Positions 40,957 through 48,984 of a stretch of DNA of 64,000 nucleotides are shown here, in pieces. The DNA lies in contig FZLS01000006.1 in the NCBI GenBank assembly GCA_900197625.1, positions 23,045-87,044 of the forward strand. Reading direction: 5' to 3'. Each line of letters begins with the position of its first letter. Within the stretch, counting starts at the first letter, position 1. The translations under genes and the position numbers were made by a program. The notes beneath the pieces were generated by a model, which worked only from the letters and a program-made list of their open reading frames with translations, had not been told where the DNA came from and did no database searches. This DNA comes from Rhodobacteraceae bacterium Water-Bin34 (lineage in GTDB: Bacteria > Pseudomonadota > Alphaproteobacteria > Rhodobacterales > Rhodobacteraceae).

Positions 40957-41613
40957 TTAATCTTCTGATGAAAATATTTTTTTGATAATAATTAGTGCAA
41001 CTAACATTCCAATAAATTGGCATGAAATAAACATAAAAACATTGTTTGGGCTTATACCAGCAAATGTATTTGATAGAGATCTTGCTAATGTGACTGCAGG
41101 GTTTGCGAAGCTCGTGGATGCTGTAAACCAATATGCCGATGTAATATAAAAACCAACTAAAGCAGGTATTGCTTCTGGCCGTACTTTCAACCCACCAAAA
41201 ATTATAAGAATTAATCCAAACGTTGCTATGACTTCAGAAAAACCCTGTGATGGACCTTGCCTAAGTTTGGAAGATATTTGTAATATTTCAAGTCCAAACA
41301 TACCGTGGGCAATCATTACACCTAATCCCGCACCTAAAATTTGGAGACCTATAAATATAAGTGCATCTTTCATTAATATTTTTTTTGATATTAACATAGC
41401 TATTGTGACAGCTGGATTGAAATGTGCTCCAGAAATTGGACCAAAAACTGTAATTAGAACATATAATATTGAACCTGTAGCAATAGTATTGCCCATCAAT
41501 GCTATTGCTGTATTGCCATTTGCTAATGTCTCTCCCATGATTCCAGACCCAATTACAGTTGCCAACAACATAGCTGTTCCTGTAAATTCAGATAAGTAAG
41601 CGCGCATATTCAT
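40957..41613 (-). CDS. aqpS: AqpS-like aquaglyceroporin of the arsenic cassette
   Basis: MIP-family channel of 218 residues with six TM helices and two half-helices. The first NPA is 66-68 (GAHFNPAVT) and the second 171-173 (SFANPAVTLAR), with R178 as selectivity arginine. The SLSNTFAGI that follows is typical of the arsenic-operon aquaporins. In Sinorhizobium meliloti AqpS lets arsenite leave the cell down its gradient after ArsC reduces arsenate. arsC ends 1 bp upstream, so they form an operon. No arsB, acr3 or arsR is visible, which supports AqpS as the exit route. Confidence 0.9.
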   Translation of the reverse strand: MNMRAYLSEFTGTAMLLATVIGSGIMGETLANGNTAIALMGNTIATGSILYVLITVFGPISGAHFNPAVTIAMLISKKILMKDALIFIGLQILGAGLGVMIAHGMFGLEILQISSKLRQGPSQGFSEVIATFGLILIIFGGLKVRPEAIPALVGFYITSAYWFTASTSFANPAVTLARSLSNTFAGISPNNVFMFISCQFIGMLVALIIIKKIFSSED

Positions 41614-41614
41614 T

Positions 41615-42094
41615 CTAAATTACCCTACTTATATTATTGATGTTTTTTTGAAGTATATCGTGACTCATATTTTCAAATTTGAGATCTAGAAATGCTTTCG
41701 CTTTTTTTTCTAAAGTATTGTAAGTTGTCTCAAATGCTATTTGTTTTTCAGAATTTGAACCAGTTACATTGGCAGGATCTGGAACTCCCCAATGAACTCT
41801 TATTGGATTTCCAGACCAATATGGACATTCTTCATCTCGAGCGTTGCCACAAACTGTTATGACTATATCCATTGTAATTTTAGAATCTTTTGAAAAAATT
41901 TCCCAAGATTTAGAATGAAAATTATTAATAATTCCTTTATTTTTTAATAATTTTAAAGTATAAGGATGAACAACTCCGGTTGGCTTAGATCCCGCTGAGT
42001 ATGCTTTCAATCGACCATTCCCCTGGCAATTCAATATTGCTTCTAAAAGTATAGAGCGTGCAGAATTACCAGTGCAGAGTACAAGAATTTTCAT
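41615..42094 (-). CDS. arsC: Arsenate reductase ArsC (thioredoxin-coupled, LMW-phosphatase type)
   Basis: Reduces arsenate to arsenite using a cysteine relay. The 159 residues carry the P-loop CTGNSARS (C7 to R13), the general acid D106 in HWGVPDPA, and resolving cysteines C82 and C90 in TVCGNARDEECPYWSG, spaced as in thioredoxin-dependent ArsC. The last 20 residues are an AT-rich tail with no known function. It is followed 1 bp later by the aqpS-like gene. An intrinsic terminator at 42161-42189 insulates it from the upstream small RNA. Confidence 0.95.
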   Translation of the reverse strand: MKILVLCTGNSARSILLEAILNCQGNGRLKAYSAGSKPTGVVHPYTLKLLKNKGIINNFHSKSWEIFSKDSKITMDIVITVCGNARDEECPYWSGNPIRVHWGVPDPANVTGSNSEKQIAFETTYNTLEKKAKAFLDLKFENMSHDILQKNINNISRVI

Positions 42095-42160
42095 AAAATA
42101 TGTACTAGTATAAATAAATACTTAATTAAATATTTTAATTCATATTTTATAAATATTTAT

Positions 42161-42189
42161 AAAAAAAAGCGTCCTCATAAAGAGGACGC
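42161..42189 (-). terminator. Intrinsic terminator (minus strand) of the predicted small RNA
   Basis: Eight-base-pair GC-rich stem with loop TTTAT, followed by an uninterrupted U8 on the minus strand. It is one of the strongest intrinsic terminators seen in the window. It stands upstream of arsC rather than after any coding gene. Confidence 0.85.
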
Positions 42190-42236
42190 CAAGTATTGAG
42201 GCAGGTTTCATACAGGCAGAAACCTATCGAGCAGTA
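42161..42236 (-). ncRNA. Predicted Rho-independent small RNA between arsC and a peptide-binding-protein gene
   Basis: No ORF accounts for a strong minus-strand terminator here. It has a perfect 8-bp stem, GCGTCCTC/GAGGACGC (42169-42176 and 42182-42189), a 5-nt loop and then eight T (42168-42161). Upstream on the same strand AGGTTTC (42225-42219) pairs perfectly with GAAACCT (42209-42203), with loop TGCCTGTAT. A promoter-like TTGGCC/TATAAG pair sits at 42242-42271. Together they predict a transcript of about 75 nt: short 5' end, one stem-loop, the single-stranded linker CCTCAATACTTG, and terminator. This is the architecture of an Hfq-dependent regulatory RNA, and hfq is present. I do not recognise the family. 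Confidence 0.6.
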
Positions 42237-42241
42237 ACCTA

Positions 42242-42271
42242 CTTATAAACTATCGCTATGTAATAGGCCAA
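42242..42271 (-). promoter_or_regulatory. Predicted promoter of the small RNA
   Basis: On the minus strand TTGGCC (42271-42266) and TATAAG (42247-42242) are 18 bp apart, or 17 bp if TTATAA is taken as the -10. Initiation would fall near 42236-42233. Confidence 0.45.
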
Positions 42272-42346
42272 GGAAAAAATTGATATTTCAAAAAAGGGGT
42301 CTACAATGAGTTAAAATCAACGACTCAAATGAAAGATGGCTCAATA

Positions 42347-44143
42347 ATGAAACACCAAATTCAACTCAAAGCATTTTTATCAGTACTCACATTTTGTCTT
42401 GCTGGAACCGCTCTGGCAGATGCTAAACATGGCATAGCTATGTATGGTGATCCAGACCTACCACAAGATTTTGTGTCCTTACCATATGCAAACGTAGATG
42501 CTCCTCAGGGTGGTCGGTTGGTTTTTGGAGAGCGAGGCAGCTTTGATTCATTCAATCCATTTATCTTAAAGGGAAAAGCGCCATATGGAGTAAAAGTTCA
42601 TACATTTGAAACACTTTTAGGTCGTTCTTATGATGAGCCATTCACACTTTACGGCCTTTTAGCAGAATCAGTTGAGACTTCTGAGAATAGAGATTGGGTT
42701 GAATTTACTCTCAGAAAAGAAGCTCGATTTTCTGATAACACACCAATTACCATCGAGGACGTAATTTGGTCATATGAAACTTTAGGAACAGAAGGTCACC
42801 CAAGGTACGTAAGATCTTGGGGAAAAGTGTCCAAAGTTGAAAAAACAGGTGAAAGATCAGTAAAATTTTATTCTGATAGTGGTGATCAAGAACTTCCATT
42901 AATACTCGGCTTGCGTCCAATATTAAAGAAATCTGATTTTGATAACCGAGATTTTGCAACTAGTAGTTTGGAGCCCATTACTGGAAGTGGTCCATACATA
43001 ATAGATAAATATGAAGCAGGAAGATTTATACAATTTAAAAGAAATCCAGAGTATTGGGGCAACGATATTGCCTTTAACCGAGGCCTTCATAATATTTCTG
43101 AACTTAGATATGACTATTATTTAGATAGTAATGTTATATTTGAAGCATTTAAAGCGGGAGATACTTCATATTATCGTGAAGGAAATGGTTCTAAATGGGA
43201 AACTAACTATGACTTTGACCGTATAAATTCCGGAAAAGCAATTAAATCTATAGTGCCGCATAAGCGTCCTTCAGGCATGAAAGGACTTGCAATGAACACA
43301 AGAAGAGCCAAATTTTCTGACTGGCGTGTTAGAGAGGCTTTAATTCAAGCTTTCGACTATGAAAATTTCAATGATAAGGTATATGGAGGCACAAAAATTA
43401 GATATGGCTCATTCTTTTCAAACTCTAAACTTGGAATGTCACATGATGCCGCATCGGGTAGGGTAAAGGAATTACTCGAAGAATATAAAGATAGTCTTTT
43501 ACCAGGAACTCTCGAAGGGTATTCATATCCTGAAAGTGAAGGAAAAAGAAATAGAAAGGGGCTTAAAAAGGCAACCGAACTATTATCACAAGCGGGTTGG
43601 GATTTAACTGATGGCGTTCTAAAAAATTCAAACGGACAAGTATTTGAAATAGAAATTATGTTGCAAAATAATGCATCTGAATTAGAAGCTATTTCAAATA
43701 TTTATGTGGATTCATTAAAAAGGCTGGGAATAAATGTTACCATAGCTTCTTTAGACTCTGCAGTATTTAGAGAACGAAAAAAATCCTACGATTTCGATAT
43801 GATGCCAAATCTTTGGTGGTTATCATTATCACCTGGGAATGAACAAAAACTTTATTGGGGTCAAAAAGGAATTACAGAGCCAGGAACTAGAAACTATATG
43901 GGTGCAAAAGATCCTGCTATTGAGCCACTTATTGACCACATGCTTTCAGCAACAGATCAATCTGAATTTGTTTCTGCGGTAAAGGCGTTGGATAGGGTTT
44001 TAACTGCAGGAAGATACGTTGTTCCATTTGGCTATGACAATATCAGTAGGTTAGCACATGATAGTTCTCTTAATTTTCCTGATAGATTGCCAATGTATGG
44101 TGATTGGACAGGGTTTTTACCAGATGTATGGTGGGTTGAATAA
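42347..44143 (+). CDS. YejA-like peptide ABC transporter substrate-binding protein
   Basis: Family 5 periplasmic solute-binding protein, 598 residues, closest in pattern to alphaproteobacterial YejA-type peptide/microcin C binders (MYGDPDLPQDFVSLPYANV, APQGGRLVFGERG, FDSFNPFILKG). I start it at the second ATG, which gives a clean signal peptide MKHQIQLKAFLSVLTFCLAG cut after ALA; an ATG 18 bp upstream adds six residues. Later landmarks are FTLRKEARFSDNTPIT and ITGSGPYIIDKYEAGRFIQF. No permease or ATPase genes lie nearby, so it must share a transporter encoded elsewhere. The small RNA candidate is divergent to it. Confidence 0.93.
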   Translation: MKHQIQLKAFLSVLTFCLAGTALADAKHGIAMYGDPDLPQDFVSLPYANVDAPQGGRLVFGERGSFDSFNPFILKGKAPYGVKVHTFETLLGRSYDEPFTLYGLLAESVETSENRDWVEFTLRKEARFSDNTPITIEDVIWSYETLGTEGHPRYVRSWGKVSKVEKTGERSVKFYSDSGDQELPLILGLRPILKKSDFDNRDFATSSLEPITGSGPYIIDKYEAGRFIQFKRNPEYWGNDIAFNRGLHNISELRYDYYLDSNVIFEAFKAGDTSYYREGNGSKWETNYDFDRINSGKAIKSIVPHKRPSGMKGLAMNTRRAKFSDWRVREALIQAFDYENFNDKVYGGTKIRYGSFFSNSKLGMSHDAASGRVKELLEEYKDSLLPGTLEGYSYPESEGKRNRKGLKKATELLSQAGWDLTDGVLKNSNGQVFEIEIMLQNNASELEAISNIYVDSLKRLGINVTIASLDSAVFRERKKSYDFDMMPNLWWLSLSPGNEQKLYWGQKGITEPGTRNYMGAKDPAIEPLIDHMLSATDQSEFVSAVKALDRVLTAGRYVVPFGYDNISRLAHDSSLNFPDRLPMYGDWTGFLPDVWWVE

Positions 44144-44151
44144 TCAGATAT

Positions 44152-44760
44152 CTAAAGAGATTTATATAAACCCAATGCAATTAAATACATAATTAATGCA
44201 ATTACCACATCTAGAGTTTTCCAAACTTTAATAGATTTAAAATATGGAGCAAGAAGCCTTGCTCCATATCCTAAGCTAAAAAAGAAAATAAATGATGCTG
44301 CAGATGCAAATATAGCAAATATAATTTTATCAGAGAAATGTTTATATTGTATTGATATTGCGCCAAGGAGCACCATTGTGTCTAGGTATACATGAGGGTT
44401 TAACCAAGTTACCGCTGCCAAGCTTGCTAATACGCTTATTAAAGACTTTTGAGTACCATTTATTTCTATCTCGTACATACCATTATATGCCGTTAACAAC
44501 CTTTTTGTGCCATATGATATCAAAAAAATTATTCCGCCAAGGGTTAAAAAAAATGCTAAATTTGGTATTTTGGATGCTGCAAAATTAAAACCAAAAATAC
44601 CAAATATGATTAATATAGCATCACTTAGGCTACAAAATAAACATGACCAAAATATATGCTGTTTTGTTAACCCCTGACGAAGAAGCATTGTGTTTTGTGC
44701 CCCAATAGCAAGGATTAGAGACAATGAAGTGAAAAAACCTGTGAGGCCTACAGTTAGCAT
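44152..44760 (-). CDS. LysE/ArgO family amino-acid exporter
   Basis: Six-helix inner-membrane exporter of 202 residues. The N-terminal GFFTSLSLILAIGAQNTMLLRQG is the LysE/ArgO signature, whose members export lysine or arginine. The central helix has FLTLGGIIFLISYG and VTWLNPHVYLDTMVLLG, including the family NPHVYLDT motif. It is 17 bp downstream of the DUF502 gene on the same strand, so probably co-transcribed. It converges with the peptide-binding-protein gene, suggesting peptide uptake balanced by amino-acid export, which is inference only. Confidence 0.92.
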   Translation of the reverse strand: MLTVGLTGFFTSLSLILAIGAQNTMLLRQGLTKQHIFWSCLFCSLSDAILIIFGIFGFNFAASKIPNLAFFLTLGGIIFLISYGTKRLLTAYNGMYEIEINGTQKSLISVLASLAAVTWLNPHVYLDTMVLLGAISIQYKHFSDKIIFAIFASAASFIFFFSLGYGARLLAPYFKSIKVWKTLDVVIALIMYLIALGLYKSL

Positions 44761-44777
44761 TATAAAATTTTCTTTGA

Positions 44778-45458
44778 TTACTTTTTGATTTTATTTGTAC
44801 TTTTGGTAGGTGGTTCTACAATTCCAGCTGATATTATTAGTTTGGCAGCATCTTCAACGTCCATATCTAAGATTATGGTATCTTTTTGAGGAACAAATAA
44901 CAGAAATCCTGATGTTGGATTAGGTGTAGTTGGCACAAAAATACTATATAATCCACTTGCTTTTGATTTTTCTAGAATTTCGCTTCCAGTTTTAGTAGAT
45001 ATAAATCCAATAGCCCAGATGCCTTTTCTTGGATATTCAAACATACATACTTTATCAAAATTATTTTCTGATGATGTAGTAATTGTTTCCACTATTTGTT
45101 TAACACCATTGTATATGGACCTAACAACTGGAACTCTGTCTACTATGCTTTCACCAATACGTATAAGTTGGCGACCAAATAAGCCTTTAGTGATTGCTCC
45201 CATAAGTGTTGTAAATAGAAGAAAAATTACAACACCAACCCCTCTTATATTAAAGTCAACATAAGTAAGTGGATTATAATAACTAGGGACAAGAGGTAGC
45301 ACTCTGTTGTCAACAAAGCCAATAAATGACCAAACCATCCAAATTGTTAATGCTACTGGAAGAACTACAACTAAGCCTGTTAAGAAATTACCCCTCAACC
45401 TAGCTAAAAATCCTGACTTTTTACGTTCAGTCTTGTACTGCTCATCCAAATTTAACAT
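44778..45458 (-). CDS. DUF502 family membrane protein
   Basis: Conserved 226-residue membrane protein of unknown function. Two TM helices lie at about 24-48 and 70-92 (NFLTGLVVVLPVALTIWMVW; GVGVVIFLLFTTLMGAIT). A soluble domain follows with the family motifs VDRVPVVRSIYNGVKQI, MFEYPRKGIWAIGF, SIFVPTTPNPTSGFLLFVP and DMDVEDAAKLIISAGIV. A charged Lys-rich C-terminus closes it. It precedes the LysE-like gene by 17 bp. Membrane or homeostasis roles have been suggested for the family, but none is visible here. Confidence 0.92.
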   Translation of the reverse strand: MLNLDEQYKTERKKSGFLARLRGNFLTGLVVVLPVALTIWMVWSFIGFVDNRVLPLVPSYYNPLTYVDFNIRGVGVVIFLLFTTLMGAITKGLFGRQLIRIGESIVDRVPVVRSIYNGVKQIVETITTSSENNFDKVCMFEYPRKGIWAIGFISTKTGSEILEKSKASGLYSIFVPTTPNPTSGFLLFVPQKDTIILDMDVEDAAKLIISAGIVEPPTKSTNKIKK

Positions 45459-45690
45459 AGATAAATAGTTAAATGCGGTCTTTGAAATTGTAAATAGATT
45501 ACTGAAGATTCATAATATTTATATTATAATTTTGAAACCTAAATTTAACCACAATTGTGTTAAAGGCAAAACCTAGTTTTAACTTTACCGAAACAAGAAA
45601 TTAAAAGTTTTAAGAAATAGCATATTGCCATATTAAATAAGAGAAATGTGCATATTGATGATCAATTACCGCACTATTAAGGAGTATTCG

Positions 45691-46194
45691 ATGACAATAA
45701 GTGAAAAAATTGTTGCTGATTTTGTTGCAAACGATGTGGAATTCATAACTACAGTACCATGCAAACAATTAGCAGGCGTAATTGATGCAGTGGAAGCTAA
45801 TAAGGATATTTATCACATTCCATCTAATAAAGAAGATGAGGGAATGGGTTTGTGTGCCGGTGCATACATGGGTGGAAAACGCCCAGCAATAATAATGCAA
45901 AACACTGCAATTGGTGTAACAGTAAATACTCTGGTCACGCTTACTCAATATTATAGAATGCCACTCCCGATGTTGATTAGTTATCGAGGCGAACTACGAG
46001 AGCCTGTTGCGTGTCAGGTAGAGATGGCGGTTCATACTAAAGCATTGTTAAATCAGTTAAACATACCAACTTATCATTTTCATAAAGAAGATGATGTTGA
46101 AGAGTTTGATGCAATATTAAAATATACATTTATGTGCAACAAACCTGTTGCTATTCTTACTGATGCATCATTTTGGGGAGGATATGGAGAATGA
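45691..46194 (+). CDS. comD: Sulfopyruvate decarboxylase alpha subunit ComD
   Basis: Alpha (PYR-type) half of the split ThDP enzyme that decarboxylates 3-sulfopyruvate to sulfoacetaldehyde. Its 167 residues match two-subunit ComD length. SNKEDEGMGLCAGAYMGGK contains the catalytic Glu that activates ThDP, and MPLPMLISYRGE is family-typical. I start at the ATG preceded by AAGGAG (45678-45683); the longer frame from 45646 has no such site. ComE overlaps by ATGA. In marine bacteria this enzyme belongs to dihydroxypropanesulfonate, sulfolactate or cysteate breakdown. Phosphonopyruvate decarboxylase is the main alternative but is usually one chain. Confidence 0.88.
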   Translation: MTISEKIVADFVANDVEFITTVPCKQLAGVIDAVEANKDIYHIPSNKEDEGMGLCAGAYMGGKRPAIIMQNTAIGVTVNTLVTLTQYYRMPLPMLISYRGELREPVACQVEMAVHTKALLNQLNIPTYHFHKEDDVEEFDAILKYTFMCNKPVAILTDASFWGGYGE

Positions 46195-46745
46195 TACGAT
46201 CTGATATTTTACGCGATATAGCACCTATTTTAAGAGATCAGCTTGTGGTCTGTAATATCGGCCTACCTAGCCAGGAGTTACATCTCATAGATGATCAACC
46301 ATCAAATTTCTATATGTTAGGAACTATGGGATTATCATCCTCAATAGGCCTTGGAGTTGCACTAGCACAAGATAAGACAGTCATTTCTATAGATGGTGAT
46401 GGATCTGTTTTAACAAATTTTGGAACCCTTCCAACAATAGCAAATAATGTTGCCAATAATTATATATTGTTAATAATTGATAACGGAAGTTATGGGTCAA
46501 CTGGTGATCAGCCTACATATGCAGGCCAAAAAACATCACTCACTAATGTAGCTATAGCCTGTGGGTGTGAAAATGTTGTTGAATGTAATGCTGAAGATAC
46601 AGGCAAAACATTGCAATCAGCAATTGATAGTAAAAAAATGACAATAATTATCGCAAAATGTGAGTCTGGAAATATTAAAGTTCCTGTTATAACAAAAGAC
46701 CCAGTTGTGATTAGAGATCGATTTATGAAAGCTGTACAAGCTTAA
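46191..46745 (+). CDS. comE: Sulfopyruvate decarboxylase beta subunit ComE
   Basis: Beta (PP-type) half of sulfopyruvate decarboxylase, 184 residues. The ThDP/Mg motif starts at IDGDGSVLTNFGTLPT and ends near IIDNGSYGSTGDQ, and the preceding MGLSSSIGLGVALA is typical. The start at 46191 forms ATGA with the comD stop and is preceded by GGAGGA; a longer frame from 46173 would only extend into comD. Neither xsc, slcC/D nor hpsN is in the window, so the rest of the sulfonate pathway must be elsewhere. Confidence 0.88.
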   Translation: MIRSDILRDIAPILRDQLVVCNIGLPSQELHLIDDQPSNFYMLGTMGLSSSIGLGVALAQDKTVISIDGDGSVLTNFGTLPTIANNVANNYILLIIDNGSYGSTGDQPTYAGQKTSLTNVAIACGCENVVECNAEDTGKTLQSAIDSKKMTIIIAKCESGNIKVPVITKDPVVIRDRFMKAVQA

Positions 46746-46750
46746 TTAAA

Positions 46751-46782
46751 GGATCCAGGGTTAAAAATTTATCCCTGGATCC
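46751..46782 (+). terminator. Hairpin after comDE
   Basis: GGATCCAGGG (46751-46760) and CCCTGGATCC (46773-46782) form a perfect 10-bp stem 5 bp after the comE stop. There is no U-tract on the plus strand, so it may block 3' decay as much as terminate. Confidence 0.6.
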
Positions 46783-46890
46783 ACAACCAAGAAAAATTAT
46801 AATAAGTTAATTATAAATTACTATTCTATAAATTTTTATTCCTTGCATAATCAAACAAATCAGTCTACGAGACCAATATTCAAATCCACA

Positions 46891-46976
46891 GGCGGAGCTT
46901 GAGGGTTGTTAGGGAGAAATCCTAATAACTCCACCGGTTGGACAAAATGTCCTTCACTTCGCTGAGGCAAAACCGG
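46891..46976 (+). promoter_or_regulatory. Structured 5' leader of rpsB
   Basis: Three nested or adjacent stems fit the sequence just before rpsB. GGCGGA pairs with TCCACC (one mismatch) and encloses GTTGTTAGG/CCTAATAAC (46905-46913 with 46921-46929). Next, CCGGTT (46934-46939) pairs with AACCGG (46971-46976) and encloses the small hairpin GGACA-AAA-TGTCC (46940-46952). The last stem ends 3 nt before the AAAAGGA ribosome-binding site. This is suited to autogenous control by S2, as known for rpsB leaders in other bacteria. No protein frame with support crosses it. Confidence 0.6.
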
Positions 46977-46991
46977 AAAAGGAATTTTATA

Positions 46992-48026
46992 ATGGCTCTA
47001 CCTGAGTTTTCATTACGCCAGTTATTAGAAGCAGGCGTACATTTTGGTCACCAAACACACCGCTGGAACCCACGTATGGACCAATATATTTATGGTTCAA
47101 GAAATGGGATTCATATTATGGATCTGACGCAAACTGTCCCATTACTAGATCAAGCTTTGAATGTTGTTCGTGAAACAGTATCAAAAGGTGGAAGAGTTCT
47201 TTTTGTTGGAACAAAAAGACAAGCGTCAAAAGCTGTAGCTGAAGCGGCTGAACGTTCTGCCCAATACTATATGAACCATCGTTGGCTAGGTGGAACTTTG
47301 ACTAACTGGCAAACTGTTTCTAAATCAATTCAACGCCTTAAAGCCATTTCTGCACAAATGGAAACTGGTTTTGATGGTCTAACGAAAAAAGAACGATTAG
47401 GTATGGAGCGTGAACATGCTAAGCTTCACGCTTCTCTCAATGGAATAGCTGAAATGGGTGGTACACCTGATTTATTGTTTGTGATTGATACAAATAAAGA
47501 AGCTCTAGCAGTTGCTGAAGCAAATAAACTAGGAATACCAGTTATTGGAATATTAGATACTAATTCAGCTCCCGAAGGTATAGATTATCCAATTCCGGGA
47601 AATGATGATGCCGCTCGTGCCATTGGACTTTATTGTGATTTAATAGCTCGATCAGCTTTAGATGGTATGGCTGCTCAAATGGGTTCTGCTGGTGTTGACC
47701 TCGGCGAATTAGTAGACGCCCCTGTCGAGGAGGTTTTAGATACAGTTGAGGCTCCAAAAGAAATTGAAGAAGATACCACTGAAGCTGTTGGTACAAAACC
47801 TACCTTATTTACAGAAGCACCTTCAGAAAAAGATGACTTGAAAAAGATCACTGGAGTTGGGCCAAAATTAGAAGAAGCAATGAATAAATTGGGTGTTTAT
47901 CAATTTGCTCAAGTAGCTTCTTGGACAAACGATGAAATTATGTGGATTGATGACAGCTTGTCTGTAAAAGGTCGTATTGAACGTGATGATTGGGTTGGCC
48001 AAGTATCTGAATTAATTAAAGGTTAA
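46992..48026 (+). CDS. rpsB: Ribosomal protein S2 with C-terminal helix-hairpin-helix extension
   Basis: Small-subunit protein S2. Residues 1 to about 245 are normal S2 ([51 protein letters not shown]). After an acidic linker (about 246-280) comes an extra domain at 281-344. It begins [20 protein letters not shown], a helix-hairpin-helix, and continues [20 protein letters not shown]. Similar tails occur on some alphaproteobacterial proteins such as L21. The start is the ATG after AAAAGGA; the frame from 46938 would run through the leader hairpins and adds a non-family N-terminus. Confidence 0.96.
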   Translation: MALPEFSLRQLLEAGVHFGHQTHRWNPRMDQYIYGSRNGIHIMDLTQTVPLLDQALNVVRETVSKGGRVLFVGTKRQASKAVAEAAERSAQYYMNHRWLGGTLTNWQTVSKSIQRLKAISAQMETGFDGLTKKERLGMEREHAKLHASLNGIAEMGGTPDLLFVIDTNKEALAVAEANKLGIPVIGILDTNSAPEGIDYPIPGNDDAARAIGLYCDLIARSALDGMAAQMGSAGVDLGELVDAPVEEVLDTVEAPKEIEEDTTEAVGTKPTLFTEAPSEKDDLKKITGVGPKLEEAMNKLGVYQFAQVASWTNDEIMWIDDSLSVKGRIERDDWVGQVSELIKG

Positions 48027-48034
48027 TTCCTTGC

Positions 48035-48059
48035 ACGGGCATTATTGCCCGTATTTTAT
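48035..48059 (+). terminator. Attenuator-like hairpin between rpsB and tsf
   Basis: ACGGGCA (48035-48041) and TGCCCGT (48046-48052) pair perfectly around TTAT, followed by ATTTTAT. The weak U-tract suggests partial termination, setting the ratio of S2 to EF-Ts. Confidence 0.65.
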
Positions 48060-48079
48060 AAATTTCTAGGAGATAAATC

Positions 48080-48955
48080 ATGGCTATTACAGCTTCATTG
48101 GTAAAAGAATTGCGTGACACTACAGGTGCAGGCATGATGGATGCGAAAAAAGCATTAACAGAAACTGATGGTAATATTGATGCAGCAGTTGATTGGTTGC
48201 GTACTAAAGGTCTTGCAAAAGCAGCAAAAAAAGCAGGCCGTACAGCTGCTGAAGGTTTAGTTGGTGTTGCAGTTAGTGGTGGATCAGCAGTTGCTGTTGA
48301 AGTTAATTCCGAAACTGATTTTGTTGGTAAAAATGCAGAATTTCAAGAAATGGTTTCTGGAATTACAAATGCAGCTTTAAATGTTTCAGATGTTGAAGCG
48401 TTAAAACTAGCAGACATGGGTGGTAAAACAGTTTCTGACGTTGTGACTGATAAAATCGCAACTATTGGTGAGAATATGTCGGTACGACGAATGGCTAAAG
48501 TTGAAGGTGATGTCGTTGGCTCTTATGTACATACTGCGGCTGCAGAAGGTATGGGAAAGATTGGTGTCTTAGTTGCTTTAAGTGGTGGAGATGAAGTTAT
48601 TGCCAAGCAGATAGCAATGCATGTTGCAGCAACTAATCCAGCATCTTTATCTGAAGATGATTTGGACCCAGCTGTGATAGAACGTGAAAAATCAGTATTA
48701 ACTGAGCAAGCTCGTGAATCTGGCAAACCTGACGCAGTCATCGAAAAAATGATTATTGGTCGCATTAAAAAATTCTACTCAGAAATCACACTTATAAACC
48801 AATCTTTTGTCATGAACCCAGATATTACTGTTGGTCAAGCTGCTAAAGATGCAGGTGCTGAGATTTTATCTTTCGTTAGATTAGAAGTTGGTGATGGGAT
48901 TGAGAAAAAAGAAGAAGATTTTGCGGCAGAAGTTGCAAAAACTATGGGTAACTGA
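48080..48955 (+). CDS. tsf: Translation elongation factor Ts
   Basis: Guanine-nucleotide exchange factor for EF-Tu, 291 residues. The N-terminal UBA-like domain has [19 protein letters not shown] and [18 protein letters not shown]. The core contains [15 protein letters not shown], the EF-Tu contact with TDFV, and HVAATNP. CTAGGAG precedes the ATG. rpsB-tsf is the universal pair, here separated by 53 bp with the attenuator-like hairpin. pyrH, the usual next gene, is displaced by a 2.8-kb insertion. Confidence 0.98.
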   Translation: MAITASLVKELRDTTGAGMMDAKKALTETDGNIDAAVDWLRTKGLAKAAKKAGRTAAEGLVGVAVSGGSAVAVEVNSETDFVGKNAEFQEMVSGITNAALNVSDVEALKLADMGGKTVSDVVTDKIATIGENMSVRRMAKVEGDVVGSYVHTAAAEGMGKIGVLVALSGGDEVIAKQIAMHVAATNPASLSEDDLDPAVIEREKSVLTEQARESGKPDAVIEKMIIGRIKKFYSEITLINQSFVMNPDITVGQAAKDAGAEILSFVRLEVGDGIEKKEEDFAAEVAKTMGN

Positions 48956-48984
48956 CGTTAAATATAGTTTATCTGAATTTATAA

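Noticed and set aside
42190..42346. tRNA, 4.5S or 6S RNA gene in the arsC/peptide-binding-protein gap
   Set aside because: No T-loop GTTC motif, cloverleaf, SRP tetraloop or long bulged 6S hairpin could be drawn; the two short stems fit a regulatory small RNA better.
45559..45583. Imperfect inverted repeat (GTTAAA...TTTAAC) upstream of comDE as an operator
   Set aside because: Only six AT-rich base pairs match, which is expected by chance in a gap of this composition.
46938..46991. Longer N-terminus for ribosomal protein S2 starting at 46938
   Set aside because: It crosses the leader hairpins, has no family similarity, and the ATG at 46992 has a good ribosome-binding site and the standard [15 protein letters not shown] start.
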